Part shown: positions 41,725-50,212 of the stretch, one piece after another
How positions within the stretch are numbered: the stretch's first letter is position 1
How the letters are laid out: each line of letters begins with the position of its first letter
NCBI GenBank assembly: GCA_963724065.1
Contig: CAVRTB010000003.1
Coordinates: 310,001-374,000 of the forward strand
DNA from: DASRIA01 sp963724065
GTDB lineage: Bacteria; Actinomycetota; Thermoleophilia; Solirubrobacterales; JBBDJG01
DNA length: 64,000 nucleotides
Reading direction: 5' to 3'
Position numbers and translations under genes: made by a program
The notes under the pieces: generated by a model
What the model was told of the DNA's origin: nothing
The model's input: the letters and a program-made list of their open reading frames with translations, nothing else
Databases searched by the model: none

Positions 41725-43115
41725 GCTCGACGCTCGAAGCTACGCCCCAGGAAACGCGTGCCCCGGAGTCCGCGGCGCTGCCCCCGGGCCCTCCGCTCCC
41801 GCGCTTCCTGCAGACGGCCGCGTTCCTGTTCGCGCCCGCGCCGTACATGGACGCGTGCCGCCGGCGCTACGGCGACGTGGTCACGATGGGCACGCTGTTC
41901 GACTCCAAGTTCGTGATGGTGTTCGACCCCGAGGTGGTCAAGCAGCTCTTCCGCGGGCCGCACGAGCAACTGCGCGCCGGGGAGGCGAACGCGCCCCTCG
42001 GCCCCGTGCTCGGCGAGCGGTCGGTGCTGCTGCTCGACGGTGCCGAGCACCTGCGCCAGCGGAAGCTGATGCTGCCCGCCTTCCACGGCGAGCGGATGCG
42101 CGAGTACGAGCAGGTGATGCGCGCCGCGACGGACCGCGCGGTCGACTCCTGGCCTGTCGACCGTCCGTTCAAGCTCCTGCCGTCGATGCAGCAGCTCACG
42201 CTCGACGTGATCATGCACGCGGTCTTCGGCCTCGAGGACGGGCCGCGCCAGGAGGAGATGAAGCGCCGTGTGCGCGCGATGCTCGACCCGGTCGGCAACC
42301 GCGGGGTGATCCTCCTGATGCTGATCTCCGGGGGGCGTTTCGGCATCGGCGGGCAGATGGAGCGCTTCGAGCGCCGGCGGCGCGCCGTCGATGACGTCAT
42401 CTATGCGGAGATCGCCCGCCGGCGGTTGGAGCCGGATCTGGCTGAACGCACGGACGTCCTCTCGATGCTGCTGCTCGCCCGCGACGAGCAAAACGAGTCG
42501 ATGACCGATCAGGAGCTGCGCGACGAGCTGGTCACCCTGCTGGTCGCGGGCCACGAGACGACCGCGACAGGACTTGCTTGGGCCTTCGAGGAGCTGCTGC
42601 ACAGTCCCGCGGTGCTCGAGCGCACGCGCGAGGCGGTCGCGAACGGCGACACCGCCTACCTCGACGCGGTCGTGAAGGAAACGCTGCGCCGGCGCACGGT
42701 CGTGCCCGGAGTCGGGCGCGTCGTGCGCGGCGAGCCCTTCCATCTGAACGGCTGGGTGATCCCGCCTGGCATCGAGATCAATCCTTCGATCGCGTCGATC
42801 CACCGTCGTGCCGACCGCTACCCGGAGCCCGCGCAGTTCCGGCCCGAGCGGTTCCTCGGGCCGGATGCTCCCGACACCTACACATGGATCCCGTTCGGCG
42901 GGGGGACGCGCCGCTGCCTCGGGGCGAGCTTCGCGAGCTTCGAGATGCGGGTGGTCATCTCCGGCGTGCTCGATCGCGCGCGGCTCGCCTCGGCCGGCAA
43001 GCCCGAGAAGGGTGTGCGCAAGGGCGTCACGATCGTTCCGCGGCGCGGGGTGCTGGTGAGGCAGACGGCTGCTCCGCGCGCCTCTCGACCAGCTCCTGCG
43101 CCTCCGCGCGACTGA
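41721..43115 (+). CDS. cytochrome P450
   Basis: A 464-residue monooxygenase. The heme-ligand motif is PFGGGTRRCLGA with Cys399, the I-helix oxygen-activating motif is AGHETTATGLAWAF, and KETLRRR is the ExxR motif of the K helix. The N terminus is Pro-rich with the PPGPPLPRFLQ start seen in CYP110- and CYP132-type bacterial P450s. Substrate unknown, possibly fatty acid or terpenoid. GTG 41721 overlaps the stop of the leader ORF and has GGAG nine bases upstream. The 3' end overlaps the convergent SDR gene by 89 bases. No ferredoxin gene lies next to it. Confidence 0.9.
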   Translation: MSSTLEATPQETRAPESAALPPGPPLPRFLQTAAFLFAPAPYMDACRRRYGDVVTMGTLFDSKFVMVFDPEVVKQLFRGPHEQLRAGEANAPLGPVLGERSVLLLDGAEHLRQRKLMLPAFHGERMREYEQVMRAATDRAVDSWPVDRPFKLLPSMQQLTLDVIMHAVFGLEDGPRQEEMKRRVRAMLDPVGNRGVILLMLISGGRFGIGGQMERFERRRRAVDDVIYAEIARRRLEPDLAERTDVLSMLLLARDEQNESMTDQELRDELVTLLVAGHETTATGLAWAFEELLHSPAVLERTREAVANGDTAYLDAVVKETLRRRTVVPGVGRVVRGEPFHLNGWVIPPGIEINPSIASIHRRADRYPEPAQFRPERFLGPDAPDTYTWIPFGGGTRRCLGASFASFEMRVVISGVLDRARLASAGKPEKGVRKGVTIVPRRGVLVRQTAAPRASRPAPAPPRD

Positions 43116-44247
43116 CGGGCGCGCGACCCCATTCCGCCCGCTTCGCGTATTCCACGAGGCGGCCGAAGTAGGACTCGATCGGGGGCACCTCGATGCCGTC
43201 CGGCTCCAGGTCACGGCGGGCATTGGCGTTGCCGTAAGCCACGTCCATCGCGAAATAGGGGAAAAAAGCCCGCGTGCGCTCGAGGCCCTGTCGGCGGCGC
43301 GCGCCCGTGTGTGCCAGCACCGGGTAGACGACCCGCTCGAAGATGCGCGGCGGGATCACGACCGGCTCGCGCTCGCCGACGTGCTGGGCGGAGAGCTCGA
43401 TCAGGCGCCCCACGTTCGTGGCCGTCGGGCCGGCGACGAGGTTGTAGGTGCGCGTGCCGTCGAGCGGCCGGTTGGAGAGCTTGAACACCGCGTCCGCCAC
43501 GTAGTCGACGGGCACGACGTCGACGGGAGCGGAGCGGCGGGCGGGCAGCGCCGGCAGCGACCCGCGCACGAAGGCCTTGAGCGGCGTGTAGAGGACGTTG
43601 AAGGACGCCGTCCAGCCGGTGGTGCGCTCGCCGACCACGATGCTCGGGCGGAACACCTGCACGGGTACCCGGTCCGCGTGGGCGCGCACGAGCTGCTCGG
43701 CCTCGAACTTCGACTGCTCGTAGGGGTTGCGAAACCCCTGGCCGACGTCGAGCTGGTCCTCGCCGAAGTCGCCGCGGTGCGTGCCGGCGACGTATGCCGT
43801 GGAGATGTGCGCGAAACGCCGCAGGCCGCCGCGGCGCTCGCACCGCTGCGCGAACTCGAGCATGCGTCGCGTCCCCGCGACGTTGATGTCGCGCGAGCGA
43901 TCGAGCGCCAGCGTGAAGGAGACCGATGCGGCGCAGTGCACGATGTCGGTGACGCGCTCGGCGATCTCGTCGCGCTCACGCTCCCCGAGCCCGAGCGCGG
44001 GGCGCTCGATGTCGGCCGGCACGGCATGCAGCCGGCCCGCGAACTGGTTGCTGCGGCCGAGCATGCAGTCCACCGATGCGCGCAGGCGCTGCTGCGCGTC
44101 CGCGCGGGAGCGTCCGCGCACCGCCGCGTAGATCGGACGATCGGTGTGCTCGAGATAGCGCGCCAGGATCTCCATGCCGACGAAGCCGGTGGCTCCGGTC
44201 AGGAAGACGCCGCCGGGCTTGCTGCGGTCGTGGGCGGTGCGGGTCAT
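43027..44247 (-). CDS. SDR/thioester-reductase-like NAD(P)-dependent protein
   Basis: A 406-residue extended short-chain dehydrogenase, close to the male-sterility/thioester-reductase group. The nucleotide motif is FLTGATGFVGMEIL, and the catalytic pair is in NPYEQSKFEAEQL (YxxxK). Two-domain features are present: an N-terminal Rossmann part to about residue 300 and a C-terminal segment with FPYFAMDVAYGNANARRDL. These proteins reduce carrier-bound acyl groups or act on lipid substrates. The start is ATG with a GGAGGAGG site. It is convergent with P450, overlapping it by 89 bases, and divergent from the nucleotidyl cyclase. Confidence 0.82.
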   Translation of the reverse strand: MTRTAHDRSKPGGVFLTGATGFVGMEILARYLEHTDRPIYAAVRGRSRADAQQRLRASVDCMLGRSNQFAGRLHAVPADIERPALGLGERERDEIAERVTDIVHCAASVSFTLALDRSRDINVAGTRRMLEFAQRCERRGGLRRFAHISTAYVAGTHRGDFGEDQLDVGQGFRNPYEQSKFEAEQLVRAHADRVPVQVFRPSIVVGERTTGWTASFNVLYTPLKAFVRGSLPALPARRSAPVDVVPVDYVADAVFKLSNRPLDGTRTYNLVAGPTATNVGRLIELSAQHVGEREPVVIPPRIFERVVYPVLAHTGARRRQGLERTRAFFPYFAMDVAYGNANARRDLEPDGIEVPPIESYFGRLVEYAKRAEWGRAPVSRAEAQELVERRAEQPSASPAPRAAERS

Positions 44248-44352
44248 CGCTCCTCCTCCGCTTTGGGGACTGCATCGAGAATATCCCCACCGTAATCACG
44301 TGAAAACCGACCGTTGGTCCAAAGCCGCAAATTCAGCGGGCGGGACTTTGAA

Positions 44353-44358
44353 TAGCCT
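44353..44358 (+). promoter_or_regulatory. -10 box, probably leaderless
   Basis: TAGCCT is followed by six bases and GTG 44365, the start of the nucleotidyl cyclase gene; no Shine-Dalgarno is present. Confidence 0.5.
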
Positions 44359-44364
44359 TCGCAC

Positions 44365-45102
44365 GTGGCCGGCGACGACACTCGATCCTCACGGATGTAC
44401 CGGGCCGCGCGCCTCGCGCGTGAGCTGCTCCCGGGTGACCACGAGCTCGGTGACCCGCTGTCCACGGCCGGCGACAAGCCCTCGCACCTCCTCGCGCGCA
44501 CGGTCGCCGAGACGTCCCCACGGCGGCCGCTGGTGCGCGAGCTCGGCCTCGGCGCGCTCCAGGTCTGGCAAGCCCTTTCGGAGGCGCAGGGGAGAGGTCG
44601 TGGGGACGAGGCGGTCGCGATCCTCTTCACGGACCTCGTCGGCTTCTCCGATTGGGCGCTCGGCGCCGGGGACGACGCGGTGCTGGAGCTGCTGCGCAGG
44701 GTTGGTCGTGAGGGCGAGGCGGCGATCGGCGACCGTGACGGAACCGTCGTGAAACGGATGGGGGACGGCCTGATGGCCGTGTTCGGCGACGCGGGATCCG
44801 CGGTCGCCGCGGCGCACGAGGCCTGTCTACGGGTCGGAGCGCTGGAGGTGCGCGGGTACCGGCCGACCATGCGTGCCGGAGTTCACTTTGGCCGGCCGCG
44901 CAAGCTGGGCGGGGACTACCTGGGCGTGGACGTGAACATCGCGTCGCGGGTCGCCGCGGCTGCAGCGGCGGGCGAGGTGCTCGTGTCGGGCGCGGTGGCC
45001 GATCGCATCGACGGCGAGCAGTTCGCGCTGCGCAAGCGCCGGCGGTTCAGGGCGAAGGGCGCCCCGCGGGAGCTCGAGGTCTACGTGGCCGAGCGGGACT
45101 GA
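44365..45102 (+). CDS. class III adenylate/guanylate cyclase-domain protein
   Basis: A 245-residue soluble protein. The N-terminal 80 residues are of unknown type; the cyclase catalytic domain follows (about 85-245), with ILFTDLVGFSDWA (metal-binding Asp), KRMGDGLMAVFGD (second metal Asp), and GGDYLGVDVNIASRVAAAA (transition-state Asn and Arg). Residues expected for ATP or GTP choice cannot be judged securely. Many actinobacteria have several such cyclases with unknown inputs. It starts at GTG, likely leaderless. Confidence 0.86.
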   Translation: MAGDDTRSSRMYRAARLARELLPGDHELGDPLSTAGDKPSHLLARTVAETSPRRPLVRELGLGALQVWQALSEAQGRGRGDEAVAILFTDLVGFSDWALGAGDDAVLELLRRVGREGEAAIGDRDGTVVKRMGDGLMAVFGDAGSAVAAAHEACLRVGALEVRGYRPTMRAGVHFGRPRKLGGDYLGVDVNIASRVAAAAAAGEVLVSGAVADRIDGEQFALRKRRRFRAKGAPRELEVYVAERD

Positions 45103-45118
45103 GGCCCCAACAAAGGCA

Positions 45119-45616
45119 CTAAGAAAGGCCGGGCTTGTCGACCATCAGGAAGACGGCGGCGACCAGCAGGATGCCCGTGATCGCCCCGGCGATGCCCTCG
45201 CGCGCCGCGCCGCGCTGGTATGCCTCCGAGAGCTTCACCTCGCCGTCGCCCGCGTCGGCGATCTCGCGCTCGACCATCGGGCCGAGTCGCCGGTCGGCGG
45301 GGATGAAGTAGGCGACGTTGAGCACCGCGATCACGATCACGATCGCAAAGGTGGCGCTGAGCCAGAAGTCGCCGAGCTCCCAGTTGCCCTCGGACACTTG
45401 GTAGAGGCCCGTCGCGAGCACGACGACGATCGCCGGCAGCGCGAAGAACTGGTTGAGCGTGAGCTGGAGCCGGTGCACGTACGGCAGGTTCCGCGGGCTC
45501 AGCTTCATCGCCACCGGGAACATCACCGACTCCGCGAACGTTGCGCCCAACCCGACCATCACCGCCGTGATGTGGAGGAAGAGCGAGAAGTCGTAGGACG
45601 TGACGGCAAGCGGCAC
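45119..45616 (-). CDS. DUF2269 family membrane protein
   Basis: A 165-residue integral membrane protein with four hydrophobic helices: FSLFLHITAVMVGLGATFAESV, the LTLNQFFALPAIVVVLATGLYQV region, AIVIVIAVLNVAYFIPADRR, and a C-terminal IAGAITGILLVAAVFLMV. The HITAVMVGLG start and the GLY helix match DUF2269, a family of unknown function widespread in actinobacteria and proteobacteria. A GTG start at 45616 is used. It is convergent with the cyclase and divergent from the ScyD-like gene. Confidence 0.78.
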   Translation of the reverse strand: MPLAVTSYDFSLFLHITAVMVGLGATFAESVMFPVAMKLSPRNLPYVHRLQLTLNQFFALPAIVVVLATGLYQVSEGNWELGDFWLSATFAIVIVIAVLNVAYFIPADRRLGPMVEREIADAGDGEVKLSEAYQRGAAREGIAGAITGILLVAAVFLMVDKPGLS

Positions 45617-45735
45617 CGCGTGAGGGTATCGGACCGGCGGCCGTCAGCCACCTTACGCGTGGGCGCGCGCGCGTCCGCGGATGGCTAATGTGCCGCGCTG
45701 GCAAAGGATCCGCTACCAAGGAAGGCAGGGAATCA

Positions 45736-47001
45736 ATGAGCAGATTCGTCCTGGCGCGCCGTTTGACGGTCGCGCTCTCCTTATTCCTTTTCATGTTTGC
45801 TGCGCCCGTGTCCGCTGACCCGGTCAAGGTCATCGCGTCCGGACTGGGCGACCCGCGCGGCATCGATGCGCACGACGGCGATCACGGCGACCGCCTCTTG
45901 GTCGTCGAAACGGCTACCGGGGCGATCACCGAGATCCTGACCAAGAAGGCAGGCGAGCCCATTGTGAGGCCGTTCGCGGAGAACGTCTTCGCGAGCGACG
46001 TGGTCGGCTATGGGTTCAACGCCGCGTTCGCGTCCGCTGGCGGACCGCCGGAGGAAGGTGCCGAGCCGGCGGGCGCCTTCGTGCGTGTCCCGCGCGGCGG
46101 GCCAAGCACCCTGATCGCGGACATTCTCGCCTACCAGGCGACCGATCCCGACCCGGTCGACCAGGAAGACCTGCCCTACGAGACCAATCCGTTCGGCGTT
46201 GCGCAGGTGCGGCACGGTTTCCTGGTCGCAGACTCTGCCGGCAACGATCTGCTGAAGATCGAGAAGGACGGGGACATCGAGACGGTCGCGCGTTTCCCGA
46301 CGCGCTCGCTGCCCTTCCCCGAGGGCATCCCCGGGGGTCCCCCCGCGGGCACGTTGATCGACGCAGAGGCGGTACCCACCGCGGTCGCGGTCGGCCCGGA
46401 CGGCGCGTGGTACGTGTCGGAGTTGCGCGGCTTCCCGTTCACGAAGGGGGCCTCGCGGATCTGGCGGATCGAGCCGGGGACCGAGGACGTGATGTGTGAC
46501 CCGGACGCGAAGCGCGGTCCTTGCCGCGTGTTCGCGGACGGCTTCACGTCCGTGATCGACATCGCGTGGGCAGGTAAGACGCTGCTCGTCCTCGAGATCG
46601 CGAAGGACGGCCTGCTCGCGCTGGAGGGCGGCGCTGAAGGTGCTCCGCCGCCGCCCGGCGCGCTGTGGGCGGCAGAGAAGGGCAAGAAGACGCAGATCGC
46701 AGCCGGCGAGCTGATTGCGCCCGGGGGTGTCGCAGTCGCCGATGACGACCTCTACGTCACGACCGGGACGCTGTTCGGCCCCGGTGGCGGCGCGGTCGTG
46801 AAGATCAAGGACGCGGTCGATGACGACCACGGCCACCACGGCGACAACGGCCACCACGGTGACGGCGGCGACCACCACGGTGGAGACCGCGACCACGCCG
46901 ACAAGGACCGCAAGAAGCACAAGAAGCACAAGGGCGGCAAGCACAAGAACAAGAAGCACAAGAACAAGAAGTCGAAGAAGCGCGACCGCGACGACGACTA
47001 G
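45736..47001 (+). CDS. secreted ScyD/ScyE-like beta-propeller protein with His/Lys-rich tail
   Basis: A 421-residue protein. Residues 1-27 are a signal peptide (RLTVALSLFLFMFAAPVSA). Residues about 30-355 form a propeller of the ScyD/ScyE family, with GLGDPRGIDAHDG, PTAVAVGPDGAWYVSELRGFP and APGGVAVADDDLYVTTG. From about 359 to the end the tail is extreme: first His/Asp/Gly-rich (HGHHGDNGHHGDGGDHH), then Lys-rich (KKHKKHKGGKHKNKKHK), ending in DRDDD. Metal or polyanion binding is a fair guess. ATG 45736 follows AAGGAAGGCAGGG. ScyD/E occur in cyanobacterial scytonemin clusters; here no such genes accompany it. Confidence 0.8.
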   Translation: MSRFVLARRLTVALSLFLFMFAAPVSADPVKVIASGLGDPRGIDAHDGDHGDRLLVVETATGAITEILTKKAGEPIVRPFAENVFASDVVGYGFNAAFASAGGPPEEGAEPAGAFVRVPRGGPSTLIADILAYQATDPDPVDQEDLPYETNPFGVAQVRHGFLVADSAGNDLLKIEKDGDIETVARFPTRSLPFPEGIPGGPPAGTLIDAEAVPTAVAVGPDGAWYVSELRGFPFTKGASRIWRIEPGTEDVMCDPDAKRGPCRVFADGFTSVIDIAWAGKTLLVLEIAKDGLLALEGGAEGAPPPPGALWAAEKGKKTQIAAGELIAPGGVAVADDDLYVTTGTLFGPGGGAVVKIKDAVDDDHGHHGDNGHHGDGGDHHGGDRDHADKDRKKHKKHKGGKHKNKKHKNKKSKKRDRDDD

Positions 47002-47060
47002 TCGTCGCGCGTACGTCCAACGGGAGGGGCGGCTCCGGTCGCCCCTCTGCGTTGCTTCGT

Positions 47061-47066
47061 TAGGCT
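47061..47066 (+). promoter_or_regulatory. -10 box, probably leaderless
   Basis: TAGGCT is followed by six bases and GTG 47073 of the GST-like gene; no Shine-Dalgarno is present. Confidence 0.5.
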
Positions 47067-47072
47067 GGCGCG

Positions 47073-47804
47073 GTGCGCGCCACGCTCTATTCACTCGCCC
47101 TCTCGCACCCGGCCCGGGCGGCGCGCCTGATGCTCGAGCGCAAGGGGATCGAGCATGAGGTCAAGGACCTCTTCCCGGGCGCCCACCCGGCACAGCTACG
47201 GCTGGCCGGGTTCCGGCGGGGAACGGTTCCGGCGCTGAAGCTCGACGGGCGCCGGGTGCAGGGCTCGACGCAGATCTCCCGCGCGCTCGAGGCGGTACAG
47301 GCGGAGCCGCGCTTGTTCCCGGCCGGCGAGACGGCCCGTCGCGCCGTCGAGGACGCGGAGGCATGGGGGGAGCGCGAGCTCCAGCCCGTCCCGCGACGGA
47401 TCTTTCGCTGGGGAGCGTCGCGGCGCCAGGACATGCGCGTCTGGATAGCGCGCGACATGGGAGTGCCGGCGCCGCACCTCGCGGCGCGCACCCAGAAGCC
47501 GCTCGCGCACGCGTTCGCGCGCATGGCGGAGGTCACGGACGAGCGCGTCCGGGCCGACGTCGCCGCGTTACCCGCGCAGCTCGACGAGGTCGACCGCCTG
47601 ATCGCCGCCGGCGTGATCGGGGGCGAGGAGCCGAACGCCGCCGACTTCCAGATCGGGACGACCGTCCGCGTGTTCCTCGCCTACGAGGACACCCGCGCGC
47701 TCGTCGAAGGGCGGCCCGCCGGCGACCTCGCGCTGCGCCTGGTGCCGCGTTACCCGGGACCGATCCCTTCGTTCCTGCCGCGCGAGTGGCTCGCCGGGCC
47801 GTGA
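47073..47804 (+). CDS. glutathione S-transferase-like protein
   Basis: A 243-residue protein with an N-terminal thioredoxin-like domain (TLYSLALSHPARAARLMLERKGIEHEVKD, a Ser/Cys-region typical of GSTs) and the GTVPALKLDGRRVQGSTQISRAL segment with the cis-Pro and SNAIL-like motif. The C-terminal part is helical. Actinomycetes often lack glutathione, so the thiol may be mycothiol or another; the role is unknown. Start is GTG, leaderless. Its stop overlaps the GTG of the following gene. Confidence 0.8.
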   Translation: MRATLYSLALSHPARAARLMLERKGIEHEVKDLFPGAHPAQLRLAGFRRGTVPALKLDGRRVQGSTQISRALEAVQAEPRLFPAGETARRAVEDAEAWGERELQPVPRRIFRWGASRRQDMRVWIARDMGVPAPHLAARTQKPLAHAFARMAEVTDERVRADVAALPAQLDEVDRLIAAGVIGGEEPNAADFQIGTTVRVFLAYEDTRALVEGRPAGDLALRLVPRYPGPIPSFLPREWLAGP

Positions 47805-48271
47805 GCCGGGCGTGGGGCGGCGCCGTCGCGGGGGCCGTCGCGGCGAAGGCGTGGGCGCTCCAGCAGCCGCTCGACAAGCGCGTGTTCGGGACGCGCTACG
47901 ACGACGTCGAGCTGCTCGGCAAGATGGTCACGCGTGGGCCCGCCTGGCCGCTCGCGGGCCTCGCCGTGCACGTTGCCAACGGCGCGATGTTCGGCGCCAC
48001 GTACGCGATGCTGCGACCGCGGCTCCCCGGGCCGCCCGTGGCATTCGCCTTCACGCTCGCGATGGCCGAGAACTTCGGCTTCTGGCCGCTCGGCCGGCTG
48101 ATCGACCGCTACCACCCGGCGCGCCGGGAGCTCGAGCCGCTGCAGGGGAACCGGCGTGCGCTTGCTGCGGCGACCTGGCGCCATGCGCTGTTCGGCGTAG
48201 TGCTCGGCGCGCTCGAGCTGCGGCTGAACGGCAACGCCGTACCATTCGCGGACACTTCAGTTCCATCATGA
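47801..48271 (+). CDS. small membrane-associated protein of unknown function
   Basis: A 156-residue protein that I do not recognise. It has several hydrophobic segments: AVAGAVAAKAWAL near the N terminus, WPLAGLAVHVANGAMFGATYAML, AFAFTLAMAENFGFWPLGRL, and HALFGVVLGALEL near the C terminus. It looks like a three- or four-helix membrane protein. The GTG start at 47801 overlaps the GST stop, implying co-translation. It is followed 19 bases later by the thiolase gene. Confidence 0.7.
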   Translation: MSRAWGGAVAGAVAAKAWALQQPLDKRVFGTRYDDVELLGKMVTRGPAWPLAGLAVHVANGAMFGATYAMLRPRLPGPPVAFAFTLAMAENFGFWPLGRLIDRYHPARRELEPLQGNRRALAAATWRHALFGVVLGALELRLNGNAVPFADTSVPS

Positions 48272-48290
48272 GACCGGGAGGTCGCCGCAC

Positions 48291-49481
48291 ATGAGCAACC
48301 GCACCTTCGTCATCGGAGTCGGCATGACCAAGTTCGAGAAGCCCGGTTCGCGCGACTGGGACTACCCCGACATGGCGCGCGAGGCCGGGACGAAGGCGCT
48401 CGAGGACGCCGGGATCCCCTACGAGCGCGTCGAGCAGGCCTTCGTCGGCTACTGCTACGGCGAGTCGACCTCCGGTCAGCGTGCCGTCTACGGCCTCGGC
48501 CTGACCGGCATCCCGGTCGTGAACGTCAACAACAATTGCTCGACCGGCTCGTCGGCGCTTTACATGGCGCGCCAGGCGATCCGCGGAGGGCTCGCGGACT
48601 GCGCGCTCGCGCTCGGCTTCGAGAAGATGGAGAAGGGGTCCTTGGGCGTGAAGTACACGGACCGCACGAACCCGATGGACAAGCACATGACGACGATGTT
48701 CGAGGCGCGCGAGCCCGAGCAGTCGCCGTTCGCGCCGCAGATGTTCGGCAACGCCGGTCGCGAGCACATGGAGCGTTACGGGTCCGAGCCCGACCACTAC
48801 GCGTGGATCGGCTGGAAGAACCACAAGCACTCCGTGAACAATCCCTACGCGCAGTTCCAGGACGAGTACTCGCTCGAGGACATCAAGGCGGCGAAGATGA
48901 TCCACGACCCTCTGACCAAGCTCCAGTGCTCCCCCACCTCGGACGGCTCGGGATGCGCGATCGTCGCCAGCGAGCGCCTCGTCGACGAGCTCGACCTGTG
49001 GGACCGCGCGGTCGAGATCGCCGGGCAGGCGATGGTCACCGACATGCCCTCGACGTTCGAGGAGCGCAGCTCGATCAAGATCGTCGGCTACGACATGTCC
49101 AAGAAGGCGGCGGAGCAGGCCTACGAGGAAGCGGGCGTCGGCCCGGACGACGTCGACGTGATCGAGTTGCACGATTGCTTCTCCGCGAACGAGCTGATCA
49201 CCTATGAGGCGCTCGGGCTCGCTGCTGAGGGCGAGGGCCATAAGCTCGTCGACAGCGAGGACACGACATATGGGGGGCGCTGGGTGGTCAACCCCTCCGG
49301 CGGCCTGATCTCGAAGGGCCACCCGCTCGGCGCGACGGGCCTCGCGCAATGCTCCGAGCTCACGTGGCAGCTGCGCGGCGACGCGGACAAGCGCCAGGTC
49401 GAGGGCGCGAAGGTGGGCCTCCAGCACAACATCGGCCTCGGCGGCGCGGCGGTCGTCTCGGTCTACAAGCCGGCCGCCTAG
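48291..49481 (+). CDS. SCP-x-type thiolase/lipid-transfer protein
   Basis: A 396-residue thiolase-superfamily protein of the non-decarboxylating SCP2-thiolase type. The acylatable cysteine is in VNVNNNCSTGSSALYMARQA, then HDCFSANELITYEAL and the C-terminal GGLISKGHPLGATGLAQCSEL with the His and second region. It lacks the fused SCP-2 sterol-carrier domain. Such proteins act in beta-oxidation of branched or sterol-side-chain acyl-CoAs in actinobacteria. No acyl-CoA dehydrogenase or hydratase lies beside it, though an enoyl-CoA hydratase is at 52913. Confidence 0.88.
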   Translation: MSNRTFVIGVGMTKFEKPGSRDWDYPDMAREAGTKALEDAGIPYERVEQAFVGYCYGESTSGQRAVYGLGLTGIPVVNVNNNCSTGSSALYMARQAIRGGLADCALALGFEKMEKGSLGVKYTDRTNPMDKHMTTMFEAREPEQSPFAPQMFGNAGREHMERYGSEPDHYAWIGWKNHKHSVNNPYAQFQDEYSLEDIKAAKMIHDPLTKLQCSPTSDGSGCAIVASERLVDELDLWDRAVEIAGQAMVTDMPSTFEERSSIKIVGYDMSKKAAEQAYEEAGVGPDDVDVIELHDCFSANELITYEALGLAAEGEGHKLVDSEDTTYGGRWVVNPSGGLISKGHPLGATGLAQCSELTWQLRGDADKRQVEGAKVGLQHNIGLGGAAVVSVYKPAA

Positions 49482-49492
49482 ACGATGTCAGA

Positions 49493-49541
49493 CGAACTTT
49501 CGCGTTCCGTTCCGACAGTGGAGCTAGATCGCGAAAGTTCG
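49493..49541. repeat. inverted repeat CGAACTTTCGCG, second copy family
   Basis: Perfect 12-base arms CGAACTTTCGCG (49493-49504) and CGCGAAAGTTCG (49530-49541) with a 25-base centre lie 11 bases after the thiolase stop. They share the GAACTTT/AAAGTTC ends and a following CAGTGGAG-like segment with the repeat at 23166-23216. It may act as a terminator or be a dispersed repeat. Confidence 0.6.
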
Positions 49542-49592
49542 CGGAGCCGAGGCCCTACGGCTAAATCCGCGCTTTCAATGCGGCGCCACAGA

Positions 49593-49598
49593 TAGGAT
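49593..49598 (+). promoter_or_regulatory. -10 box, probably leaderless
   Basis: TAGGAT is followed by six bases and ATG 49605 of the DUF1330 gene; no Shine-Dalgarno is present. Confidence 0.5.
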
Positions 49599-49604
49599 CG
49601 CCGG

Positions 49605-50042
49605 ATGAACGGCCCAGGGGATCTGCCACTCGGCACCGCGATCACGCCCAACCTGGACCAGTTCCAGCAGCTTGCCGCGTCCACCGACAACGGCCCTGTC
49701 GTGATGATCAACCTCCTGAAGTTCCGGGTGGGCGACGAGGGCGACGCCGTGCCGGGCGTCGAGGAGTACCGGCGCTACGGCGACGTGGCGCTCGAGATGG
49801 TCGAGCACCAGGGCGGGCGCCTGCTGTGGGCCGGGACCGGCGACCAGGTGCTGATCGGGGATCCCGAGCAGGACTGGGATGCGGTCCTGCTCGTCGAGTA
49901 CCCGTCGCGAGCGGCCTTCGTCGAGATGGTGTCGAGCCCGGAGTACCTCGATGCGCACGCCCACCGCGAGCGCGCGCTCGAGCGCACGATCGTGATCGCC
50001 TGCACGCCTGCGCCGTTTGACGGCGCCACGCCGACCATCTAG
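49605..50042 (+). CDS. DUF1330 domain protein
   Basis: A 145-residue protein with the DUF1330 pattern: GPVVMINLLKFR, EYRRYGDVALEMVEHQGGRLLW, and VLLVEYPSRAAFVEMVSSPEYLDAHAHRE. This is a ferredoxin-like dimeric barrel family of unknown role, conserved in actinobacteria. Start is ATG, probably leaderless. It is followed by about 170 bases (50043-50212) in which I see no convincing gene or RNA structure. Confidence 0.82.
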   Translation: MNGPGDLPLGTAITPNLDQFQQLAASTDNGPVVMINLLKFRVGDEGDAVPGVEEYRRYGDVALEMVEHQGGRLLWAGTGDQVLIGDPEQDWDAVLLVEYPSRAAFVEMVSSPEYLDAHAHRERALERTIVIACTPAPFDGATPTI

Positions 50043-50212
50043 TACTAGCGCCTCCGGCAGCAGCCTGTCCGGGGGGACTACGGACGCAAGATCGAGGAGC
50101 GCACGGCCGACACGCCGCATGCGCCCGCGTAGCGTTCGGCGCGGATCCACCGCCCTTCATCCCTTCGAGGAGAAGATTTTGTCCACTGCTCTTCAGCCAC
50201 ACGGTCAGCATC

